19,204 nucleotides of DNA from JBGOUV01 sp041477815 (GTDB lineage: Bacteria; Acidobacteriota; Terriglobia; Bryobacterales; JACQDG01): positions 1 to 19,204 of the forward strand of contig JBGOUV010000085.1 in NCBI GenBank assembly GCA_041477815.1, written 5' to 3'. The stretch's first letter is position 1; each line of letters begins with the position of its first letter. Made by a program: the position numbers and the translations under genes. Positions 9,091-15,976 of the stretch are shown in pieces. The notes below the pieces were generated by a model. It was given only the letters and a program-made list of their open reading frames with translations, was not told the DNA's origin and ran no database searches.

Positions 9091-10369
9091 ATCGCCGGTC
9101 CGCATCTCCGAGCGGAAGGTGCTCCAGGGCGGGCTGGTAGTCGGCGCAGGACTGCTGGCGGGTCAGGCGTTGGGGTTTGTCCGCCAGGCCGCCATCGCCT
9201 ACCTCCTCGGCACCGGCTCGCAGGCCGACGCCATCGCCGTGGCCTTCGCCCCCGTGGATCTATGGTGGGCGGTGCTCTCCACCACCCTGATCTTCGGCCT
9301 CGGACCGATGCTGGCCGCCCGTCAGCCGGCGCCGTTTCAGGACCTGCAGCGGCAAGTGATTCGGATAGCTTTGGCGTCCACCGCCGTCTTCCTGCTGTTC
9401 GCCCCCTGGATCGTGGCGGCGCTGGCGCCCGGACTGCCGGCCGAGACCGCGGCGCTCGCCACCCGCCTGCTCCGCATCACGGCTCTGGCCATCCCGGCCG
9501 TAGCCTGGAGTTGTTTGCTCACCACGCTGCTCTATTCCGAGCGCCGGTTCGCTTTTCCCGCCTTCCACCAGGGCACTATCAACCTGTGCACGATCGTGAC
9601 GGCGGTGGCGCTCGAGGCGCACAACCACAGCGCTACGGGATTCGCCGTGGGCTACGCCGCCGGCGCCTGGATCCAGCTTGCCGCGGCCCACTGGATTGCC
9701 CGGCGCAGCGTCCTGGCCCGGCCCTACGCGACCGCCGCCATCGACTGGTCCAAACTACTGGCCGGTCCAGCGCCGGTGCTGTGTTACGCCACGCTCATCG
9801 GACTCAACCCGATAGTCACCCGCGCCCTGGCCTCCACCCACGGTCCCGGGGCCACCGCCGCTTTTGACTATTGCCTCAAGCTGGTCGGTGTTCCTCTGGC
9901 CCTGCTGGTGATCCCGCTGTCGTCGTCACTGTTGACCGAGATTGCCCGGTTCCGCCTGGTCCAGGACCGCCGCGCCGCCCTGGGCGACATCACTCGCGCC
10001 GCCGTCCTCACCGCCCTGGGCGCAGCCGTGATCGTCTCCCTCATGATGTCGCTGTCTCCCTGGGTGGTGGCCCTGCTGTTCGAGCGCGGCCGCTTCAGCG
10101 CCGCCTCGACTTCCACCGTGACGTCCATTCTTTCCGGCTTCTTCCCGATTCTGATCGCCTGGAGCGTGGTCGACGTGATCTCCCGGTCCCTGTTCGCCCT
10201 GGGACGTCCCCGGGCGCCCATCGCCGCCGCCGCACTGGCGCTGGTGATCAACCTGGCCTTCTCGACGCTCGCCCCGCGCCTCTCCATCCACTGGATCGGC
10301 GCCGGAGCGATCCTCGGCTTCACGGCCGCCGCCGGCCTCATGATCTTCCACCTGCGGCGGCACTCGTGA
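9074..10369 (+). CDS. MurJ/MviN-type lipid-linked glycan flippase (Wzx role likely)
   Basis: This 431-residue, very hydrophobic protein has many transmembrane segments. Its N-terminus has the MurJ/MviN pattern of a glycine-rich first helix, GFVRQAAIAYLLGTGSQADA (an analogue of GxxRdxxxAxxFGxxxxaDA) and a following AFAPVDLWW. A repeat of this logic occurs later, with ALLFERGRFSA matching the MurJ xLLFERGxF segment. MurJ-family proteins flip polyprenyl-pyrophosphate glycans across the inner membrane. It is shorter than typical MurJ (about 500 residues), and the position between a glycosyltransferase and a polymerase gene argues for a dedicated exopolysaccharide flippase rather than the housekeeping lipid II flippase. 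Start ATG at 9074; the TGA stop overlaps the GTG of the next gene. Confidence 0.85.
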   Translation: MSTVVESPVRISERKVLQGGLVVGAGLLAGQALGFVRQAAIAYLLGTGSQADAIAVAFAPVDLWWAVLSTTLIFGLGPMLAARQPAPFQDLQRQVIRIALASTAVFLLFAPWIVAALAPGLPAETAALATRLLRITALAIPAVAWSCLLTTLLYSERRFAFPAFHQGTINLCTIVTAVALEAHNHSATGFAVGYAAGAWIQLAAAHWIARRSVLARPYATAAIDWSKLLAGPAPVLCYATLIGLNPIVTRALASTHGPGATAAFDYCLKLVGVPLALLVIPLSSSLLTEIARFRLVQDRRAALGDITRAAVLTALGAAVIVSLMMSLSPWVVALLFERGRFSAASTSTVTSILSGFFPILIAWSVVDVISRSLFALGRPRAPIAAAALALVINLAFSTLAPRLSIHWIGAGAILGFTAAAGLMIFHLRRHS

Positions 10370-11640
10370 TCCTGCTGGATGCCCACCGCTGGATTTGGCT
10401 CCTCCTGGCCGCTGCCGTCCTCCTACCCCCACTGCCCCTCCCCGGAGGCGATAGCGGCCCCCATCCAGCCGCCCTGGTGGCCGTCGCCGGTCTGGCTGCC
10501 GGCGTCGCCCGCCTGCGTCACTGGCGTTTCCGCCTCGACCCGCTGTCCGCCTCTATCGTGCTGTTTCTGGGGGCTTTACTGATCAGCGTACCCCTGGCCG
10601 CCCTGTATTCCGGCCCGGCCGTCGCCCTGGGGACCCTGGTCCGCGTGGCTTTGTTCGGCATTTCGGTCTACCTCTACTTCTACCTGACCGCCGGCCCCGG
10701 CCGGGACCTGTCCGGCGACCGGATGGTGCGCCTCCTGTTCTGGACCGGACTCGCCTCCGCCGCCTTCGCCTGCCTGGACTTCTACTTCCAGTTTCCCACC
10801 CCCGCCCGCTTCGCCGAGCAGTACGTGTGGCTGCCGCAAGGAGTCTTCCGGCGAGCGCAGGGCGTGTTCTACGAGGCCAGCACTTTGGGTTCGTTCTGCA
10901 ATTTCCTGCTGGTCCTGGTGGCCTCGATCGCGGCGCTCCGGCTCGGTCCCCGGCTCGGCTGGGGCCCCTGGACCCTGGGACTCGCTGCGATGGTCTTCTT
11001 AACGGCCCTGATGTTCTCGTTCTCCCGGGCTGCGGTAATAAGCCTGGCGGTCGCCCTCGCGGCGTTGGCCTGGCTCCAGCGGAGACGGTTGCGGGTCCTC
11101 ACCAAGGCCGTTCTGGCCCTGGTCCTGGCCGGCGCCGCGGGCGCTGTACTGGCGTTGGCGGTGGCTCCTGCTTTCCTCAGTCACTACGGCCAGCGGCTCT
11201 GGTCGAGCGGGGCTTTCCTGGCCGAGTCGCCGAACCTGGTCTTCTCCCGGCGCCTGGAGACCTGGCAGTTCGCGTTCGATTGGATCGCGCAGCATCCCTG
11301 GCAGACCCTGTGGGGCGTAGGCTACAAGACCCTGCCCTATACCAGCCAGCTCGGCCGGCCCGTGGTGGTCGATAACATGTACCTCAGCCTGCTGCTCGAA
11401 ACCGGATGGCTCGGACTGGCGGCCCTGCTGGCCCTGAACGCGACCATCCTCGTCCATACCTATAAGCTGGCGGTGCAGGGACGCCTGTGCGGGGTCTGGA
11501 TGTTCTGTTTCTGGTGCGGCCAGACGGTGCAGATGCTGAGCGGCGATATCCTGACCTACTGGCGCCTGCTGCCGGCTTTCTTTGCGGTGCTGGCCATCGG
11601 ATCCCGGGATGAAGATCCTGTTTCTGGACCAGTTCTCTGA
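10366..11640 (+). CDS. Wzy-like O-antigen polymerase/ligase
   Basis: This 424-residue polytopic membrane protein starts at GTG 10366, which overlaps the flippase TGA as GTGA. The same frame is open further upstream but only as a wrong-frame reading of the flippase. Family marks of Wzy_C/O-antigen ligases are FSFSRAAVISLAVALAALAW in a membrane segment, then a large loop with SRRLETWQFAFDWIAQHPWQ, GVGYKTLPY and VVDNMYLSLLLETGWLGLAA, which match the conserved R...W...P...G.G...N.YL..L.E.G..G sequence. With the neighbouring Wzz-like and flippase genes it most likely polymerises repeat units in the periplasm. Its 3' end overlaps the next glycosyltransferase by 32 bp. Confidence 0.87.
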   Translation: MILLDAHRWIWLLLAAAVLLPPLPLPGGDSGPHPAALVAVAGLAAGVARLRHWRFRLDPLSASIVLFLGALLISVPLAALYSGPAVALGTLVRVALFGISVYLYFYLTAGPGRDLSGDRMVRLLFWTGLASAAFACLDFYFQFPTPARFAEQYVWLPQGVFRRAQGVFYEASTLGSFCNFLLVLVASIAALRLGPRLGWGPWTLGLAAMVFLTALMFSFSRAAVISLAVALAALAWLQRRRLRVLTKAVLALVLAGAAGAVLALAVAPAFLSHYGQRLWSSGAFLAESPNLVFSRRLETWQFAFDWIAQHPWQTLWGVGYKTLPYTSQLGRPVVVDNMYLSLLLETGWLGLAALLALNATILVHTYKLAVQGRLCGVWMFCFWCGQTVQMLSGDILTYWRLLPAFFAVLAIGSRDEDPVSGPVL

Positions 11641-12784
11641 GCTGGGAGGCGGCCAGCTCTGCCTGCTGGACCTGCTGCCCAGGTCCGGCTGGGAGGCGCA
11701 CGCCGCAGCGCCGGGGAACGGTCCCTTGCTGGACCGGCTGGTGCGGCTCGGGGTAGCGGTCCATCCGCTGTCGCTGGGGTCTTATACCGGGGGACGGAAG
11801 ACCGTGCGGGATGGAGTGCGGTTTGCGTCTGAACGGCGGGTGGTAGCCCGGGAGATTCGGGAACTGGTGGAGCGGATCGCGCCCGACGTAGTATACGTGA
11901 ACGGGCCGCGGCTGATGCCGCTGGTAGAGGGCCCGGTGGTCTTCCACGCGCACAACCGGGTGATCGGGCTGGCTGGACGGCTGGTTCGGAGAGCGGTGCA
12001 AAGGACGGGCGCTACAGTGATCGCGGCCAGCCGGTTTGTGTGGGAGGGTCCGGGGGCGCGGGTGATTTATGGGGGTGTTGCAGGCCTGTCTGCACCGACG
12101 GATGTAAATGTGGGGCGGCCCCCCTGGGCCGCAGCCGGCCCCCTGGCCGGCTTGGTGCCTCTAGCGGAATTCGGCAGGCCGGGCCAGGGGGCCCGGCGCG
12201 GCCCGGGGGGGCCGCCCCACACCCACAGCGTCGGGCTCGTCGGAAGGTTCTCCCCCCAAAAAGGTCAAAAACAATTCGTCCAAGCAGCCGCCTTGCTCCC
12301 TCCCGACTGGACCTTCTTCCTCTGCGGCGATGCCCAGTTCGGCGAGACCCGCTACCGGGATGAAGTAGTGGCCATGGCCCCGACCTCCGTGCAACACCTG
12401 GGCTGGCGCGACGATGTCTATGAGGTCCTGTCCAGCCTCGCCCTGCTGGTGGTTCCGTCCGCCGGCGAAGGGGGAGTACCCCGAGTCATCCTGGAGGCCT
12501 TCGCCGCCGGCGTCCCGGTGTTGGCCCTGAATTCAGGCGCGATCCCCGAAGTAGTCCGCGAAGGGGAGAACGGATTTCTCCTCCGCTCCGCCGCCCCCGA
12601 AGAGATCGCCCGCCGCCTGTGCGAACTGGTCCCCCAGCGTGATCGCCTCGCCGCCGTGGCCGCCCACGCCCATCTGGACTGGCAGGAGCGGTTCACGGTT
12701 GAGCGTTACCGCCGGGAGATCTGGGACGTGATCGCCGCCGCAGCGAGGCCAACCGCCGCCGTCAACACCAGCGGCCCCGCATAA
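11609..12784 (+). CDS. GT4 family glycosyltransferase with an in-frame palindromic insertion
   Basis: This 391-residue GT-B enzyme starts at ATG 11609 (MKILFLDQFSELGGGQLCLL); an earlier ATG at 11582 adds nine unconserved residues. The N-terminal Rossmann domain runs to about residue 157 (VYVNGPRLMPL, FHAHNR, RVIYGGV). The C-terminal domain begins at VGLVGRFSPQKGQ (208-220, donor-site Lys 218) and has PSAGEGGVPRVILEAFAAG (283-301). The usual EX7E spacing is one residue longer here (E287 to E296). The linker between domains is longer than normal: residues 168-204 are encoded by the four-hairpin palindrome at 12110-12220 and are rich in Gly, Pro, Arg and Ala. The frame is kept, so the enzyme could still be active, but this is not certain. 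Last gene of the operon; its final 79 bp overlap the convergent MFS gene. Confidence 0.86.
   Translation: MKILFLDQFSELGGGQLCLLDLLPRSGWEAHAAAPGNGPLLDRLVRLGVAVHPLSLGSYTGGRKTVRDGVRFASERRVVAREIRELVERIAPDVVYVNGPRLMPLVEGPVVFHAHNRVIGLAGRLVRRAVQRTGATVIAASRFVWEGPGARVIYGGVAGLSAPTDVNVGRPPWAAAGPLAGLVPLAEFGRPGQGARRGPGGPPHTHSVGLVGRFSPQKGQKQFVQAAALLPPDWTFFLCGDAQFGETRYRDEVVAMAPTSVQHLGWRDDVYEVLSSLALLVVPSAGEGGVPRVILEAFAAGVPVLALNSGAIPEVVREGENGFLLRSAAPEEIARRLCELVPQRDRLAAVAAHAHLDWQERFTVERYRREIWDVIAAAARPTAAVNTSGPA
12110..12220. repeat. 111-bp array of four GC-rich hairpins forming one large inverted repeat
   Basis: Four perfect stem-loops stand side by side. H1 is 12115-12132 (gcggccc, loop ccct, gggccgc). H2 is 12133-12152 (agccggcc, loop ccct, ggccggct). 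H3 is 12178-12197 (gccgggcc, loop aggg, ggcccggc). H4 is 12198-12215 (gcggccc, loop gggg, gggccgc). Sizes are 18, 20, 20 and 18 nt. In addition the left arm (12110-12151) is nearly complementary to the right arm (12178-12220), with gtggg at one edge pairing cccac at the other, around a spacer of about 26 nt (12152-12177). The element is 37 codons long and keeps the reading frame of the glycosyltransferase. I saw no clear target-site duplication. It resembles paired REP elements or in-frame palindromic elements such as those of Rickettsia in architecture only. Confidence 0.85.
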
Positions 12785-13812
12785 CCCACCCGGGCCACCG
12801 CTCCTCCAAACACCGCCGCTCCCACCGCCTGGGCGCTGAACATGACCAGGAAGTTCAGGGAGGCTGCTCCGCTGCGTTCCTCCGGCCGGACACCGTTCAT
12901 CAGCAGCGTCTGCCAGCCCGGCTCGCTCATATACTGAAACGACATATAGGCGGCGTACCAGGCGCAGGCGGCGGCCAGTGGCCAGCGCGGGGCCAGCAGC
13001 GCGAGGAAGGCGGCTGCCGCTACCTGGCTGCACACGATGCCGCGGCCCAGGCCGGTCCTGGCGAACAGCCGGGGGGCCAGCAGGATGCCTCCCACCTGGA
13101 CCAGTTGCGACACCGCAAAGATCACGCCAATCTGCGACGACGCTGCCGCCAGGCGCCGCGAGAAGTAGGCGTTGTACAGGGAAGGAAACGCTCCCAGCAC
13201 CAGGCTCCACACGGCCGCGGCCACCAGGTAGCGAACGACGAACGGCGATCGCGGGTAGACCAGGCGCGGCCGCGCCTCCACAGCTCCTCCGGCGAACTGC
13301 AGCCACAGGGTGGGGACCAGGGCCAAGCTGGCGAACGCGCACGGCATCCAGAGCGCGTGGAGCGGAATGATCCGGCCGCCCACCAGCCCCCCCAGTATCC
13401 CCATGCCGATGCCCAGCGCGAAGAACCAACTGAATCCTCGGGCGCGGTTCTGTTCCGTGGTGAGCTGCGCCACCGCCGGAGCGATGGTGACGGCCCGAAA
13501 GGCCGCCGCCAGCCCTCCCAGGAAGGAGAGCGCCAACAGGGCGGTGCGGTCGGTGGACCAGGCCTGCCAGGCGCAAACCGCAGCACCGGCTCCGAACGTC
13601 ACCCGCAGGGCCGCCCGGACCCCGCAGCGAGCCGTGATCCATCCCGCGGGCAGGGTTCCGCAGAGGCTCCCCAGAGTCATCAGCGAGGCCGATAACCCCA
13701 GAAACGCCTCGTCGAAGCCGAGGCCCAGCAAGCGCAGATTGTAGAGCAGGAAGAAGACCGACAGGCCGAGGTTGAAGATGCACTCGGCCAGCAGGAACAG
13801 CGCGAGGCTCAC
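12706..13812 (-). CDS. MFS transporter
   Basis: The protein has 368 residues from GTG at 13810-13812, which forms a GTGA overlap with the stop of the upstream nucleotidyltransferase. Longer readings in this frame run through that gene in the wrong frame and are low-complexity. It is almost entirely hydrophobic helices, starting MSLALFLLAECIFNLGLSVF. The loop between helices 2 and 3 has the MFS motif A pattern (GWITARCGVRAALR, about 57-70), and the EQNRARGFSWFFALGIGMG segment is MFS-like. It is at the short end for a 12-helix MFS protein. The cargo is unknown; its place in the operon suggests export or import related to the HprK-like/nucleotidyltransferase product. Its last 79 bp are antisense to the end of the glycosyltransferase gene. 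Confidence 0.82.
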   Translation of the reverse strand: MSLALFLLAECIFNLGLSVFFLLYNLRLLGLGFDEAFLGLSASLMTLGSLCGTLPAGWITARCGVRAALRVTFGAGAAVCAWQAWSTDRTALLALSFLGGLAAAFRAVTIAPAVAQLTTEQNRARGFSWFFALGIGMGILGGLVGGRIIPLHALWMPCAFASLALVPTLWLQFAGGAVEARPRLVYPRSPFVVRYLVAAAVWSLVLGAFPSLYNAYFSRRLAAASSQIGVIFAVSQLVQVGGILLAPRLFARTGLGRGIVCSQVAAAAFLALLAPRWPLAAACAWYAAYMSFQYMSEPGWQTLLMNGVRPEERSGAASLNFLVMFSAQAVGAAVFGGAVARVGYAGPLVLTAAVGLAAAAITSQISRR

Positions 13813-14942
13813 AGGCGGCCTCCCCGGCGCAGGGCCCACAAAGTCGGCAGCAAGGTACGCGTGTGATGCACCACCCGGGCGCCCAGAAAGGCCGCATACC
13901 TGGCCCACTTCCGGACCCGCAGCCCGGCGGTGATCTGCTCTTCCGGCACATGCGCCGCCTCGCCCCTGCCGGGGAGCCGCAGCGGGGCCAGCCGCCGGCG
14001 CAGCACCTGCCACCGGCTCTTCGGACCCAGGGCCAGGTGCAACACCAGCTCGTGCTTGTTGGGCCGGAACAATCCCTCGACAGGGGACCAGCCATAGCGC
14101 TCGATCCACGCCCGGGCCGCCGCCGGCGGAGCTTCGGGAACGCTGCCGCCGAAGTACTCGCAGGCCACACCGAACACAATCGATTCGAGCGCCCGCAGCT
14201 CCGGCGGGTGCCACTCCCGCCAGCGCGACCAGAACGCCGTATCCTCCCGCCGATTCTGGAGCAGGCAGGCGATCTCGTACACCTGGGCCGGGAGCAGACT
14301 TCCCCGCAACAGGTGCCGCAGGGCGTGCAGCGCGGCGTACCCGAGCCGATCCACCAGATCCAGCTCGTGTCCCGTCCGGCGCTCCCAGAACTGGTCCGCC
14401 CCGGGAGCTGCGATCTGTTCAGTGGCCTCGTCCCAAAAACGGAAGTGCAGGTCGATGGACGGCGGATGGTCGGGGTCGAAATAGTCATCTCTCCATTGCC
14501 ATCCGGTCTTGCGGATCAAAGTAGGGAGGTGGTCGGTGGGGAGGTCTTCGAGAAACGCCAGGGACTCATAGCCCATGGCCAGCAGAACGTCGCGGGCCCG
14601 GTACACCGACTCCGCCGGGCAGTAGAAGTCCAGGTCGTACTGGACACGGTCGCGCGGGTCGGCGATGAAGGCCGGGGAGTGGCTGAGTCCCTTGAGGCTG
14701 ACGAAGTCCACGCCGGCATGGTCAAGGCTCCCGGCAATCGCGCCGGACAGCTCCTGGATCCGGCGCAGCCGTTCCGAGTTGCCGGTCCGGTTGCGGTCCA
14801 GCCGCTGCCGCACCTCTGCTGGGACCGGCACGTCCGCCAGCCGCGCCCGCCAGGGTAGGGTCACGTGAGTCCGGTCGGCGAAGGCCAACGCTTCCGGCCA
14901 CGACTCCGGGAGGGGCGGCGGATCCCGGCGGTCGAGGCGCAA
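13809..14942 (-). CDS. NTP_transf_5-type nucleotidyltransferase family protein
   Basis: This protein of about 377 residues has a predicted nucleotidyltransferase core: FVSLKGLSHSPAFIAD (80-95, with K84-G85), then R99 and the metal-binding DxD-like D103/D105 in VQYDLDFYC, as in the uncharacterised nucleotidyltransferase family PF14907. A later IDLHFRFW adds a third acidic strand. The C-terminal half is helical and basic. Members occur in polysaccharide loci and in some lasso-peptide clusters; no general substrate is established. The start is uncertain: TTG at 14942 is the best canonical choice (ggaag just upstream), but the frame stays open 15 more codons to the TGA of the upstream gene (14990-14988), with VLAALPQSAWAVLEAL in it. 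The stop overlaps the MFS start. Confidence 0.75.
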   Translation of the reverse strand: MRLDRRDPPPLPESWPEALAFADRTHVTLPWRARLADVPVPAEVRQRLDRNRTGNSERLRRIQELSGAIAGSLDHAGVDFVSLKGLSHSPAFIADPRDRVQYDLDFYCPAESVYRARDVLLAMGYESLAFLEDLPTDHLPTLIRKTGWQWRDDYFDPDHPPSIDLHFRFWDEATEQIAAPGADQFWERRTGHELDLVDRLGYAALHALRHLLRGSLLPAQVYEIACLLQNRREDTAFWSRWREWHPPELRALESIVFGVACEYFGGSVPEAPPAAARAWIERYGWSPVEGLFRPNKHELVLHLALGPKSRWQVLRRRLAPLRLPGRGEAAHVPEEQITAGLRVRKWARYAAFLGARVVHHTRTLLPTLWALRRGGRL

Positions 14943-14987
14943 AGCTTCCAGGACCGCCCAGGCGGATTGGGGGAGGGCGGCCAGGAC

Positions 14988-15926
14988 TCACCCGGCCGGA
15001 ACCCAGAGCAGGTCGGCCAGCCCTGACTTGACCACGAGGTTATCCCCGTCCGCACCCAGGATGCAGGCCCATCCGGACTCGGTCCTATCCACCGGCCTCC
15101 ATACACCTGCATCACGGTCGAGCCGATAGAAGGCGGCCTCAGGTTTGCTAGGCTGTCCGTGATCGACGCTCACATACACGGCTCCGGAGGCGGTGAGCGC
15201 CGCGCCCGTAACGCGAGTCCGGCCTTGTCCGGCGACCCCAGGCCAGCGCCCCAACACCTCTCCCGTGCGCGCGGAGACTTCCACAAACTCCTTCGCGTTG
15301 ACACTGTATACGCCGATCCGATTTTTCGACACGACCAAGAACCCGCTGGTGGCCGGATGCCTCCAGTCGTCATGGCGTGGGAAGCTGTCCCTCGACAGCA
15401 AGGTGCGGAGCAGTTGCCCGTCCCGGCTATACTGCCGCAGGACGTCGTGAGGCAGCTCTTCCCGCGATCCGGGAGGGTGGGGCAGCAGCCGCCCCAATAC
15501 CCAGAGGGTGTCGTCGTCGGCAAACGCCAGCCGGTAGTTGGCAAACGGGGTGGTGCGGACGACGCGTTCGACGGCGCCCGCGGGGCTGATCCAGGCGATG
15601 AACGCGCCCCAGCCGGTGGCGCCTCCCGAAACGGCGCCGAAGCCGTTGCGAGAGATCGCGGAGTTCCCCAGTTGTATCTCGCTCACGTGCGGAATCGCTA
15701 TCGTCGTTTGCCGGTGCGGTTTACCTTCCCGGTCGAACGACCAAGCCACGCGTCCCGGTGGGCAGCCCCAAGCCAGCAGGTGGCCATTCTCCCACCTGGG
15801 CAAGCACTTGTCGTGGAAACTCGTCGCGAGGGAAACTCGCCTGGCGGGTTCGGGAAACCGATCGGCTGCTGTGGCCAAGGCAGAGGCGATGGCCCAAACT
15901 GCTAAGAGGTGCGAAGAAGTGGACAT
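14988..15926 (-). CDS. Secreted protein of unknown function, possibly beta-propeller-like
   Basis: This 312-residue protein has a clear signal peptide (MSTSSHLLAVWAIASALATA, cleavage near residue 20). The mature part is rich in beta-strand patterns with recurring short motifs of the type W-x-F-D/S-x-x-G (WSFDREGK, AWISPAGAVERV, YSRDGQLLRTL, ARTGEVLGRW, YRLDRDAGVWRP), which resemble blades of a beta-propeller (inference). I do not recognise a named family. It has the best ribosome binding site in the operon and lies 50 bp after the HprK-like gene. Its TGA is in the same frame as the following nucleotidyltransferase gene. Confidence 0.75.
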   Translation of the reverse strand: MSTSSHLLAVWAIASALATAADRFPEPARRVSLATSFHDKCLPRWENGHLLAWGCPPGRVAWSFDREGKPHRQTTIAIPHVSEIQLGNSAISRNGFGAVSGGATGWGAFIAWISPAGAVERVVRTTPFANYRLAFADDDTLWVLGRLLPHPPGSREELPHDVLRQYSRDGQLLRTLLSRDSFPRHDDWRHPATSGFLVVSKNRIGVYSVNAKEFVEVSARTGEVLGRWPGVAGQGRTRVTGAALTASGAVYVSVDHGQPSKPEAAFYRLDRDAGVWRPVDRTESGWACILGADGDNLVVKSGLADLLWVPAG

Positions 15927-15934
15927 GCAAACTA

Positions 15935-15939
15935 CTCCT
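15935..15939 (-). promoter_or_regulatory. Shine-Dalgarno site of the secreted protein gene
   Basis: Read on the minus strand, AGGAG lies 8 bases before the ATG at 15926, inside a purine-rich ggaaaggaaggag stretch. It is the clearest ribosome binding site in the window and fixes this start. Confidence 0.7.
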
Positions 15940-15976
15940 TCCTTTCCACACTCAGAATAGGACGGATCCGCGAGGT

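Noticed and set aside
9871..10365. 165-codon N-terminal extension of the Wzy-like protein
   Set aside because: It is low-complexity Arg/Pro sequence read out of frame from the flippase gene; the hydrophobic protein begins at the GTG overlapping the flippase stop.
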